Position numbers and translations under genes: made by a program
Notes under the pieces: model-generated
The model's database searches: none
What the model was told of the DNA's origin: nothing
What the model saw: only the letters and a program-made list of their open reading frames with translations
Shown: positions 12,793 to 22,780 of the stretch, piece after piece
Numbering within the stretch: position 1 is the stretch's first letter
Layout of the letters: every line of letters begins with the position of its first letter
DNA from: Hydractinia symbiolongicarpus
Taxonomy: Eukaryota; Cnidaria; Hydrozoa; Anthoathecata; Hydractiniidae
Direction of reading: 5' to 3'
NCBI RefSeq assembly: GCF_029227915.1
Contig: NC_079881.1
Coordinates: forward strand, 24,653,501-24,717,500
Length of the DNA stretch: 64,000 bases

Positions 12793-14209
12793 GACGCTGA
12801 ATAAAAGGAGTTTAATCTCCGGCAAACGAAAACCCGGGATTTCCCGTAAATCCCAGACTCGGCCCGTATAGCCGAATGTATACAAAGAAAGTAAACTGGG
12901 AGTAAACTCATTTCCCAAACGATTTTTTAAATTAATTTTTTACCACTAAAACGCATAAGACTTGTAGTTTTCAAAAACGATTTCATTTTTGATGAGACGC
13001 TGAATAAAAGGAGTTTAATCGCCGGCAAACGAAAACCCGCAATTTCCCGTAAATCCCGGACTCGGCCCGTATAGTCAAAAGTATACAAAAAAGTACCCAG
13101 GGAGTAAACTCATTTCCCGAACGATTCTTTAAATTATTTTTTCACCACTAAAACGCATGAGACTTGTAGTTTTCAAAAACGATTTCATTCTTGATGAGAC
13201 GCTGCATAAAAGGAGTTTAATCTCCGGTAAACGAAAACCCGCGATTTCCCGTAACTCCCAGATTCGGCCCGTATAGTCAAAAGTATACAAAGAAAGTACG
13301 CAGGCAGTAAACTCATTTCCCGAACGATTTTTTAAATTATTTTTCACCACTAAAACGCATGACACTTGTAGTTTTCAAAAATGATTTCCTTTTTGATGAG
13401 ACACTGAATAAAAGAAGTTTAATTGCCGGCAAACGAAAACCCGCGATTTCCCGTATATCACGGACTAGGCCCGTACAGTGAAAAGTATACAAAGAAAGTA
13501 CCCAGGGAGTAAACTCATTTTCCAAACGATTCTTTAAGTTATTTTTTCACCACTAAAACGCATGAGACTTTTAGTTTTCAAAAATGATTTCATTTTTGAT
13601 GAGACGCTGAATAAAAGGAGTTTAATTGCCGGCAAACGAAAACCCGCGATTTGCCGTAAATCGCGGGCTTGACCCGTATAGTCGAATGTATACAAAGAAA
13701 GTAAACTGGGAGTAAACTCATTTCCCGAACGATTTTTTAAATTAATTTTTTACCACTAAAACGCATAAGACTTGTAGTTTTCAAAAACGATTTCATTTTT
13801 GATGAGACGCTGAATAAAAGGAGTTTAATCGCCGGCAAACGAAAACCCGCAATTTTCCGTAAATCACGGACTCGGCCCGTATAGTCAAAAGTATACAAAG
13901 AAAGTACCCAGGGAGTAAACTCATTTCCCGAACGATTTTTAAATTATTTTGTCACCACTAAAACGCATGAAACTTGTAGTTTTCAAAAATGATTTCGTTT
14001 TTGATGAGACGCTGAATAAAAAGAGTTTAATCGCCGGCAAACAAAAACCCGCGATTTCCCGTAAATCCCGGGCTTGGCCGTATAGTCGAATGTATACAAA
14101 GAAAGTAAACTGGGAGTAAACTCATTTCCCGAACAATTTTTTAAATTATTTTTTCACCACTAAAACGCATGAGACTTGTAGTTTTCAAAAATGATTTCAT
14201 TTTTGATGA

Positions 14210-14336
14210 GACGCTGAATAAAAGGAGATTAACCGCCGGCAAACGAAAACCCGGGAGTTCCCGTAAATCCCGGGATTGACCCGTATAGTCGAATGTATAC
14301 AAAGATAGTTTTCAAAAATAATTTCATTTTTGATGA
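14210..14336 (+). repeat. Shortened 127-bp satellite monomer (copy 3)
   Basis: It is the third copy of the 76-bp deletion monomer, exactly 1544 bp from copy 2 and inside the second half of the tandem duplication. Confidence 0.95.
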
Positions 14337-14741
14337 GACGCTGAATAAAAGGAGTTTAATCTCCGGCAAACGAAAACCCGGGATTTCCCGTAAATCCCAG
14401 ACTCGGCCCGTATAGCCGAATGTATACAAAGAAAGTAAACTGGGAGTAAACTCATTTCCCAAACGATTTTTTAAATTAATTTTTTACCACTAAAACGCAT
14501 AAGACTTGTAGTTTTCAAAAACGATTTCATTTTTGATGAGACGCTGAATAAAAGGAGTTTAATCGCCGGCAAACGAAAACCCGCAATTTCCCGTAAATCC
14601 CGGACTCGGCCCGTATAGTCAAAAGTATACAAAAAAGTACCCAGGGAGTAAACTCATTTCCCGAACGATTCTTTAAATTATTTTTTCACCACTAAAACGC
14701 ATGAGACTTGTAGTTTTCAAAAATGATTTCGTTTTTGATGA

Positions 14742-14918
14742 GACGCTGAATAAAAGGAGTTTAATCGCCGGCAAACGAAAACCCGCGATTTCCCGTAAAT
14801 ACCGGGCTTGGCCGTATAGTCGAATGTATACAAAGAAAGTAAACTGGGAGTAAACTCATTTCCCGAACAATCTTTTAAATTATTTTTTCACCACTAAAAC
14901 GCATGAGACTTTTGATGA
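14742..14918 (+). repeat. Shortened 177-bp satellite monomer (copy 2)
   Basis: It has the same 26-bp deletion as 4586-4762 (GCATGAGACTT joined to TTGATGAG). The shift between the two joints is 10156 bp, the same as for the surrounding long-range repeat B. Confidence 0.94.
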
Positions 14919-16081
14919 GACGCTGAATAAAAGGAGTTTAATTGAAGGCAAACGAAAACCGGGAGTTACCGTAAATCCCGGGATTGACCCGTATAGTCGA
15001 ATGTATACAAAGAAAGTAAACTGGGAGTAAACTCATTTCCCGAACGATTTTTTAAATTAATTTCTTACCACTAAAACGCATAAGAATTGTAGTTTTCAAA
15101 AACGATTTCATTCTTGACGAGACGCTGAATAAAAGGAGTTTAATCTCCGGCAAACGAAAACCAGCGATTTCCCGTAAATCCCAGACTCGGCCCGTATAGT
15201 CGAATGTATACAAAGAAAGTAAACTGGGAGTAACCTCATTTCCCGAACGATTTTTTAAATTAATTTCTTACCACTAAAACGCATGAGACTTGTAGTTTTC
15301 AAAAACAATTTCATTCTTGATGAGACGCTGAATAAAAGGAGTTTAATCTCCGGCAATCGAAAACCCGAGATTTCCCGTAAATCCCAGATTCGGCCCGTAT
15401 AGTCGAATGTATACAAAGAAAGTAAACTGGGAGTAAACTCATTTCCCGAACGAGTTTTTAAATTAATTTCTTACCACTAAAACGCATGATACTTGTAGTT
15501 TTCAAAAACGATTTCATTCTTGATGAGACTCTGAATAAAAGGAGTTTAATCTCCGGAAATCGAAAACCCGCGATTTCCCGTAAATCCCAGATTCGGCCCG
15601 TATAGTCAAAAGTGTACAAAGAAAGTACGCAGGGAGTTAACTCACTTCCCGAACGATTCTTTAAATTATTTTTCACCACTAAAACGTATGACACTTGTCG
15701 TTTTCAAAAATGATTTCGTTTTTGATGAGACACTGAATAAAAGAAGTTTAATCGCCGGCAAACGAAAACCCGCGATTTTCCGTATATCACGGACTCGGCC
15801 CGTACAGTGAAAAGTATACAAAGAAAGTACCCAGGGAGTAAACTCATTTCCCAAACGATTCTTTAAATTATTTTTTCACCACTAAAACGCATGAGACTTT
15901 TAGTTTTCAAAAATAATTTCATTTTTGATGAAACGCTGAATAAAAGTAGTTTAATTGCCGGCAAACGAAAACCCGCGATTTGCCGTAAATCCCGGGCTTG
16001 ACCCGTATAGTCGAATGTATACAAAGAAAGTAAACTGGGAGTAAACTCATTTCCCGAACGATTTTTTAAATTAATTTTTTA
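14796..16081. repeat. Long-range repeat B, right copy
   Basis: This is the 10156-bp-shifted copy of 4640-5925. Parts of it (about 15.25-16.05 kb, with the AAGAATTGTAG and TATGACACTTG monomers) also resemble D3 at about 29.42-30.05, 31.65-32.28 and 35.51-35.97 kb. It is therefore a D1 block that spread into D3. Confidence 0.82.
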
Positions 16082-16099
16082 CCACTAAAACACATAAGA

Positions 16100-17500
16100 C
16101 TTGTAGTTTTCAAAAACGATTTCGTTTTTTGATGAGACGCTGAATAAAAGGAGTTTAATCGCCGGCAAACGAAAACCCGCAATTTCCCGTAAATCCCGGA
16201 CTCGGCTCGTATAGTCAAAAGTATACAAAGAAAGTACCCAGGGAGTAAACAAATTTCCCGAACGATTTTTTAAATTATTTTTTCACCACTAAAACGCATG
16301 AGACTTGTAGTTTTTAAAAATGATTTCATTTTTGATGAGACGCTGTATAAAAGGAGTTTAATCTGCGGCAAACGAAAACCCGCTATTTCCCGTAAATCCC
16401 GGGCTTGGCCGTATAGTCGAATGTACACAAAGAAAATACCCAGGGAGTAAACTCATTTCCCGAACGATTTTTTAAATTATTTCTTCACCACTAAGACGCA
16501 TGAGACTTGTAGTTTTCAAAAATGATTTCATTTTTGATGAGACGCTGAATAAAACGAGTTTAATCGCCGGCAAACGAAAACCCGCGGTTTGCCGTAAATC
16601 CCGGGCTTGACCCGTATAGTCGAATGTATACAAAGAAAGTAAACTGGGAGTAAACTCATTTCCCGAACGATTTTTTAAATTATTTTTTCACCACTAAAAC
16701 GCATGAGACTTGTAGTTTTTAAAAATGATTTCGTTTTTGATGAGACGCTGAAGAAAAGGAATTTAATCGCTGGCAAACGAAAACCCGCAATTTCCCGTAA
16801 ATCCCAGACTCGGCCCGTATAGTCAAAAGTATACAAAGAAAGTACCCAGGGAGTAAACAAATTTCCCGAACGATTATTTAAATTATTTTTTCACCACTAA
16901 AACGCACGAGACTTGTAGTTTTCAAAAATGATTTCATTTTTGATGAGACGCTGAATAAAAGGAGTTTAATCGCCGGCAAACGAAAAACCGCGATTTCCCG
17001 TAAAACCGGGCTTGGCCGTATAGTCGAATGTATACAAAGAAAGTAAACTGGGAGTAAACTCATTTCCCGAACGATTTTTTAAATTATTTTTTCGCCACTA
17101 AAACGCATGAGACTTGTAGTTTTCAAAAATGATTTCATTTTTGATGAGACGCTGAATAAAAGGAGTTTAATCTGCGGCAAAGGAAAACCCGCGATTTCCC
17201 GTAAATCCCGGACCCGGCCAGTATAGTCAAAAGTATACAAAGAAATTACGCAGGGAGTAAACTCATTTCCCGAACGATTTTCTAAATTTTTTTTTCACCA
17301 CTAAAACGCATGAGACTTGTAGTTTTCAAAAATGATTTCGTTTTTGATGAGACGCTGAATAAAAGGAGTTTAATCGCCGGCAAACGAAAACCCGCGATTT
17401 CCCGTAAATCCCGGGCTTGGCCGTATAGTCGAATGTACACAAAGAAAATACCCAGGAAGTAAACTCATTTCCCGAACGATTTTTTAAATTATTTTTTCAC
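16100..17500. repeat. Long-range repeat C, left copy (7700-bp shift)
   Basis: It matches about 23800-25200 with a shift of 7700-7701 bp. Shared markers are GACGCTGTATAAAAGG, GTACACAAAG (16423 and 24123), CACTAAGACGCATG, CGCGGTTTGCCG and TTCGCCACTA (17091 and 24792). The one-base change in shift is explained by CCCGTAAAACCGGGC on the left against CCCGTAAATCCCGGGC on the right. Confidence 0.85.
16638..16656 (+). repeat. Intramonomer direct repeat AGTAAACT-GGG-AGTAAACT (example copy)
   Basis: Two exact 8-bp copies, at 16638-16645 and 16649-16656, lie 11 bp apart. The pair is present in all monomers of the AAACTGGG class and absent from the ACCCAGGG class, where the first half reads AGTACCCA. 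It separates the two main central-block classes. Confidence 0.8.
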
Positions 17501-18480
17501 TACTAAAACGCATGAGACTTGTAATTTTCAAAAATGATTTCGTTTTTGATGAGACGCTGAATAAAAGGAGTTTAATCGCTGGCAAACGAAAACCCGCAAT
17601 TTCCCGTAAATCCCAGACTCGGCCCGTATAGTCAAAAGTATACAAAGAAAGTACCCAGGGAGTAAACAAATTTCCCGAACGATTATTTAAATTATTTTTT
17701 CACCACTAAAACGCACGAGACTTGTAGTTTTCAAAAATGATTTCATTTTTGATGAGACGCTGAATAAAAGGAGTTTAATCGCCGGCAAACGAAAAACCGC
17801 GATTTCCCGTAAAACCGGGCTTGGCCGTATAGTCGAATGTATACAAAGAAAGTAAACTGGGAGTAAACTCATTTCCCGAACGATTTTTTAAATTATTTTT
17901 TCGCCACTAAAACGCATGAGACTTGTAGTTTTCAAAAATGATTTCATTTTTGATGAGACGCTGAATAAAAGGAGTTTAATCTGCGGCAAAGGAAAACCCG
18001 CGATTTCCCGTAAATCCCGGACCCGGCCAGTATAGTCAAAAGTATACAAAGAAATTACGCAGGGAGTAAACTCATTTCCCGAACGATTTTCTAAATTTTT
18101 TTTTCACCACTAAAACGCATGAGACTTGTAGTTTTCAAAAATGATTTCGTTTTTGATGAGACGCTGAATAAAAGGAGTTTAATCGCCGGCAAACGAAAAC
18201 CCGCGATTTCCCGTAAATCCCGGGCTTGGCCGTATAGTCGAATGTACACAAAGAAAATACCCAGGGAGTAAACTCATTTCCCGAACGATTTTTTAAATTA
18301 TTTTTTCACTACTAAAACGCATGAGACTTGTAATTTTCAAAAATGATTTCGTTTTTGATGAGACGCTGAATAAAAGGAGTTTAATCGCTGGCAAACGAAA
18401 ACCCGCAATTTCCCGTAAATCCCAGACTCGGCCCGTATAGTCAAAAGTATACAAAGAAAGTACCCAGGGAGTAAACTCAT
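16690..18480. repeat. 809-bp (4-monomer) higher-order repeat, ~2.2 copies
   Basis: Copies run at about 16690-17498 and 17499-18307, then a partial copy to about 18480. Shared markers within each unit are TCGCTGGCA, GCACGAGAC, CCCGTAAAACCGGGC, TTCGCCACTA, GGCCAGTATAG and TTCTAAATTTTTTTTTC. The first copy differs at its left end (GAAGAAAAGGAATTTAATC and GTAGTTTTTAAAA instead of GAATAAAAGG and GTAATTTTCAAAA). Confidence 0.88.
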
Positions 18481-19172
18481 TTCCCGAACGATTTTTTAAA
18501 TTATTTCTTCACCACTAAAACGCATGAGACTTGTAGTTTTCAAAAATGATTTCGTTTTTGATGAGACGCTGAATAAAACGAGTTTAATCGCCGGCAAACG
18601 AAAAACCGCGATTTCCCGTAAATCCCGGGCTTGGCCGTATAGTCGAATGTATACAAAGAAAGTAAACTGGGAGTAAACTCATTTCCCGAACGATTTTTTA
18701 AATTATTTTTTCACTACTAAAACGCATGAGACTTGTAGTTTTCAAAAATGATTTCATTTTTGATGAGACGCTGAATAAAAGGAGTTTAATCTGCGGCAAA
18801 GGAAAACCCGCGATTTCCCGTTAATCCCGGCCCCGGCCCGTATAGTCAAAAGTATACAAAGAAAGTACGCAGGGAGTAAACTCATTTCCCGAACGATTCT
18901 TTAAATTATATTTTCACCACTAAAACGCATGAGACTTGTACTTTTCAAAAATGATTTAATTTTTATTGAGACGCTGAATAAAAGAAATTTAATCGCCGGT
19001 AAACGAAAACCCGCGATTTCCCGTAAATCCCGGGCTTGGCCCGTATAGTCAAATGCATACAAAGAAAGTACCCAGGGAGTAAACTCATTTCCCGAACGAT
19101 TTTTTAAATTATTTTTTCACCACTAAAACGCATGAGACTTGTAGTTTTCAAAAATGATTTCGTTTTTGATGA

Positions 19173-19374
19173 GACGCTGAATAAAAGGAGTTTAATCGCC
19201 GGCAAACGAAAACCCGCGATTTCCCGTAAATCCCGGGCTTGGCCGTATAGTCGAATGTACACAAAGAAAATACCCAGGGAGTAAACTCATTTCCCGAACG
19301 ATTTTTTAAATTATTTTTTCACTACTAAAACGCATGAGACTTGTAATTTTCAAAAATGATTTCGTTTTTGATGA
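19173..19374 (+). repeat. Reference monomer a (202 bp; GGGCTTGG / AATACCCAGGG class)
   Basis: It reads GCCGGCAAACG, CGCGATTTCCCG, GGGCTTGGCCG, TCGAATGTACAC, then AAAATACCCAGGG. It lacks one C in the GGCCCG motif, which gives 202 rather than 203 bp. The T-rich block ends TTTTCACTACTAAAACG. Confidence 0.9.
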
Positions 19375-19577
19375 GACGCTGAATAAAAGGAGTTTAATCG
19401 CTGGCAAACGAAAACCCGCAATTTCCCGTAAATCCCAGACTCGGCCCGTATAGTCAAAAGTATACAAAGAAAGTACCCAGGGAGTAAACTCATTTCCCGA
19501 ACGATTTTTTAAATTATTTCTTCACCACTAAAACGCATGAGACTTGTAGTTTTCAAAAATGATTTCGTTTTTGATGA
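19375..19577 (+). repeat. Reference monomer b (203 bp; AGACTCGG / ACCCAGGG class)
   Basis: It reads TCGCTGGCAAACG, CGCAATTTCCCG, CCAGACTCGGCCCG, TCAAAAGTATAC, then AAGTACCCAGGG. Compared with class a or c it carries CG-to-CA at CGCGATTT and GTCGAA and CG-to-TG at GCCGGC, all in one monomer. Confidence 0.9.
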
Positions 19578-19779
19578 GACGCTGAATAAAACGAGTTTAA
19601 TCGCCGGCAAACGAAAAACCGCGATTTCCCGTAAATCCCGGGCTTGGCCGTATAGTCGAATGTATACAAAGAAAGTAAACTGGGAGTAAACTCATTTCCC
19701 GAACGATTTTTTAAATTATTTTTTCACTACTAAAACGCATGAGACTTGTAGTTTTCAAAAATGATTTCATTTTTGATGA
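19578..19779 (+). repeat. Reference monomer c (202 bp; GGGCTTGG / AAACTGGG class)
   Basis: It reads TAAAACGAG, GCCGGCAAACGAAAAACC, GGGCTTGGCCG, TCGAATGTATAC, then AAAGTAAACTGGG. It ends with a perfect copy of the 22-bp dyad at 19755-19776. Confidence 0.9.
19755..19776. repeat. 22-bp perfect dyad at the monomer end (example copy)
   Basis: The arms TCAAAAATGA (19755-19764) and TCATTTTTGA (19767-19776) are exact reverse complements separated by TT. The element sits at monomer bases 179-200 in nearly every repeat. Many copies have TCGTTTTTGA in the right arm, a single mismatch. It could be a protein-binding dyad or a hairpin; the sequence alone does not decide. Confidence 0.9.
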
Positions 19780-19982
19780 GACGCTGAATAAAAGGAGTTT
19801 AATCTGCGGCAAAGGAAAACCCGCGATTTCCCGTAAATCCCGGCCCCGGCCCGTATAGTCAAAAGTATACAAAGAAAGTACGCAGGGAGTAAACTCATTT
19901 CCCGAACGATTCTTTAAATTATATTTTCACCACTAAAACGCATGAGACTTGTACTTTTCAAAAATGATTTAATTTTTATTGA
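19780..19982 (+). repeat. Reference monomer d (203 bp; CTGCGGCAAAGG / ACGCAGGG class)
   Basis: It reads AATCTGCGGCAAAGG, CGGCCCCGGCCCG, TCAAAAGTATAC, AAGTACGCAGGG, then TTCTTTAAATTATATTTTC. The right end leads into the TTTTTATTGAG variant of the dyad, where the right arm is broken. Confidence 0.9.
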
Positions 19983-20185
19983 GACGCTGAATAAAAGAAA
20001 TTTAATCGCCGGTAAACGAAAACCCGCGATTTCCCGTAAATCCCGGGCTTGGCCCGTATAGTCAAATGCATACAAAGAAAGTACCCAGGGAGTAAACTCA
20101 TTTCCCGAACGATTTTTTAAATTATTTTTTCACCACTAAAACGCATGAGACTTGTAGTTTTCAAAAATGATTTCGTTTTTGATGA
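19983..20185 (+). repeat. Reference monomer e (203 bp; AGAAATTTAATCGCCGGTA class)
   Basis: It follows the TATTGAGACG junction and reads AGAAATTTAATCGCCGGTA, GGGCTTGGCCCG, TCAAATGCATAC, then AAGTACCCAGGG. The class is absent before about 18.9 kb, then appears about once per higher-order unit to the end of the window, so it is a useful marker of the right-hand lineage. Confidence 0.9.
20023..20056 (+). repeat. GC-rich block with four ~10-bp-spaced CCCG motifs and two hairpins (example copy)
   Basis: CCCG starts at 20023, 20033, 20042 and 20053, spacings of 10, 9 and 11 bp. Within it GATTT (20028-20032) and AAATC (20038-20042) are reverse complements around a CCCGT loop, and CGGGC (20044-20048) and GCCCG (20052-20056) around TTG. 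The block is about 60% GC and recurs in most monomers, with class-specific changes that often break one stem. Confidence 0.8.
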
Positions 20186-20599
20186 GACGCTGAATAAAAG
20201 GAGTTTAATCGCCCGCAAACGAAAACCCGCGATTTCCCGTAAATCCCGGGCTTGGCCGTATAGTCGAATGTATACAAAGAAAATACCCTGGCAGTAAACT
20301 CATTTCCCGAACGATTTTTTAAATTATTTCTTCACCACTAAAACGCATGAGACATGTAGTTTTCAAAAATGATTTCATTTTTGATGAGACTCTGAATAAA
20401 ACGAGTTTAATCGCCGGCAAACGAAAACCCGCGTTTTGCCGTAAATCCCGGGCTTGACCCGTATAGTCGAATGCATACAAAGAACGTAAACTGGGAGTAA
20501 ACTCATTTCCCGAACGATTTTTTAAATTATTTTTTCACCACTAAAACGCATGAGACTTGTAGTTTTCAAAAATGATTTCGTTTTTGATGAGACGCTGAA

Positions 20600-22780
20600 T
20601 AAAAGGAGTTTAATCGCTGGCAAACGAAAACCCGCAATTTCCCGTAAATCCCAGACTCGGCCCGTATAGTCAAAAGTATACAAAGAAAGTACCCAGGGAG
20701 TAAACTCATTTCCCGAACGATTTTTTAAATTATTTCTTCACCACTAAAACGCATGAGACTTGTAGTTTTCAAAAATGATTTCGTTTTTGATGAGACGCTG
20801 AATAAAACGAGTTTAATCGCCGGCAAACGAAAAACCGCGATTTCCCGTAAATCCCGGGCTTGGCCGTATAGTCGAATGTATACAAAGAAAGTAAACTGGG
20901 AGTAAACTCATTTCCCGAACGATTTTTTAAATTATTTTTTCACTACTAAAACGCATGAGACTTGTAGTTTTCAAAAATGATTTCATTTTTGATGAGACGC
21001 TGAATAAAAGGAGTTTAATCTGCGGCAAAGGAAAACCCGCGATTTCCCGTAAATCCCGGCCCCGGCCCGTATAGTCAAAAGTATACAAAGAAAGTACGCA
21101 GGGAGTAAACTCATTTCCCGAACGATTCTTTAAATTATATTTTCACCACTAAAACGCATGAGACTTGTACTTTTCAAAAATGATTTAATTTTTATTGAGA
21201 CGCTGAATAAAAGAAATTTAATCGCCGGTAAACGAAAACCCGCGATTTCCCGTAAATCCCGGGCTTGGCCCGTATAGTCAAATGCATACAAAGAAAGTAC
21301 CCAGGGAGTAAACTCATTTCCCGAACGATTCTTTAAATTATTTTTTCACCACTAAAACGCATGAGACTTGTAGTTTTCAAAAATGATTTCGTTTTTGATG
21401 AGACGCTGAATAAAAGGAGTTTAATCGCCCGCAAACGAAAACCCGCGATTTCCCGTAAATCCCGGGCTTGGCCGTATAGTCGAATGTATACAAAGAAAAT
21501 ACCCTGGCAGTAAACTCATTTCCCGAACGATTTTTTAAATTATTTCTTCACCACTAAAACGCATGAGACATGTAGTTTTCAAAAATGATTTCATTTTTGA
21601 TGAGACTCTGAATAAAACGAGTTTAATCGCCGGCAAACGAAAACCCGCGTTTTGCCGTAAATCCCGGGCTTGACCCGTATAGTCGAATGCATACAAAGAA
21701 CGTAAACTGGGAGTAAACTCATTTCCCGAACGATTTTTTAAATTATTTTTTCACCACTAAAACGCATGAGACTTGTAGTTTTCAAAAATGATTTCGTTTT
21801 TGATGAGACGCTGAATAAAAGGAGTTTAATCGCTGGCAAACGAAAACCCGCAATTTCCCGTAAATCCCGGACTCGGCCCGTATAGTCAAAAGTATACAAA
21901 GAAAGTACCCAGGGAGTAAACTCATTTCCCGAACGATTTTTTAAATTATTTCTTCACCACTAAAACGCATGAGACTTGTAGTTTTCAAAAATGATTTCGT
22001 GTTTGATGAGACGCTGAATAAAACGAGTTTAATCGCCGGCAAACGAAAACCCGCGATTTGCCGTAAATCCCGGGCTTGACCCGTATAGTCGAATGTATAC
22101 AAAGAAAGTAAACTGGAAGTAAACTCATTTCCCGAACGATTTTTTAAATTATTTTTTCACTACTAAAACGCATGAGACTTGTAGCTTTCAAAAATGACTT
22201 CATTTTTGATGAGACGCTGAATAAAAGGAGTTTAATCGCCGGCAAACGAAAACCCGCGATTTGCCGTAAATCCCGGGCTTGACCCGTATAGTTGAATGCA
22301 TACAAAGAAAGTAAACTGGGAGTAAACTCATTTTCCGAACGATTTTTTAAATTAATTTTTTACCACTAAAACGCATAAGACTTGTAGTTTTCAAAAACGA
22401 TTTCGTTTTTTGATGAGACGCTGAATAAAAGGAGTTTAATCGCCGGCAAACGAAAACCCGCAATTTCCCGTAAATCCCGAACTCGGCTCGTATAGTCAAA
22501 AGTATACAAAGAAAGTACCCAGGGAGTAAACTAATTTCCCGAACGATTATTTAAATTATTTTTTCACCACTAAAACGCACGAGACTTGTAGTTTTCAAAA
22601 ATGATTTCATTTTTGATGAGACCCTGAATAAAAGGAGTTTAATCGCCGGCAAACGAAAAACTGCGATTTCCCGTAAATCCCGGGCTTGGCCGTATAGTCG
22701 AATGTATACAAAGAAAGTAAACTGGGAGTAAACTCTTTTCCCGAACGATTTTTTAAATTATTTTTTCACCACTAAAACGC
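20600..22780. repeat. Long-range repeat D, left copy (6285-bp shift)
   Basis: It matches about 26885-29065. Shift checks at three separate markers all give 6285: the TACTTTTCAAAAATG monomer (21170 and 27455), CGTGTTTGATGAG (21998 and 28283) and ACCCTGAATAAAAGG (22621 and 28906). Confidence 0.87.

Larger units (their letters stand above)
11612..14700. repeat. 1544-bp (8-monomer) tandem duplication with shortened monomer
   Basis: About 11612-13155 recurs at about 13156-14700 with an exact 1544-bp shift (for example GTATAC at 13081 and 14625). Each copy contains the 127-bp monomer, which explains why 8 monomers span 1544 rather than about 1620 bp. Shared private variants include GACGCTGCATAAAAGG, ACGCAGGCAGTAAAC, AAATCGCGGGCTTG and ATTATTTTGTCACC. 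The two copies look almost identical, pointing to a recent event. Confidence 0.92.
1..16080. repeat. Array domain D1
   Basis: This domain is marked by monomers carrying TCTCCGGCA, CATTCTTGATG, CCCGTATATCCCGGAATAGG and, in its right part, GCATAAGAC. It lacks the TATTGAGACG monomer class that appears from about 18.95 kb onward. Monomer divergence looks greater here than in the right half. It contains the 127-bp and 177-bp shortened monomers, a 5978-bp long-range repeat and several tandem duplications. The boundary at about 16.08 kb is where similarity to 4.64-5.93 kb ends and D2-type monomers begin; it is approximate. Confidence 0.75.
18160..20185. repeat. 1013-bp (5-monomer) higher-order repeat, 2 copies
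   Basis: Units at 18160-19172 and 19173-20185 are aligned on monomer starts. Each is five monomers of 202, 203, 202, 203 and 203 bp, listed separately for the second unit. The copies look nearly identical; one visible difference is CCCGTTAATCCC near 18820 against CCCGTAAATCCC. This is the clearest simple higher-order unit in the window and a good reference for naming monomer classes. Confidence 0.92.
19376..21807. repeat. 1216-bp (6-monomer) higher-order repeat, 2 copies
   Basis: About 19376-20591 recurs at 20592-21807. Shared markers are TCGCCCGCAAACG (GCCCGC at 20211 and 21427), ATACCCTGGCAG, GAGACATGTAG, GAGACTCTGAATAAAACG, CGCGTTTTGCCG and AAAGAACGTAAACTGG. The unit is the preceding 5-monomer unit changed by loss or gain of monomers: it shares the b-c-d-e order, then adds new ones. 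Confidence 0.88.
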
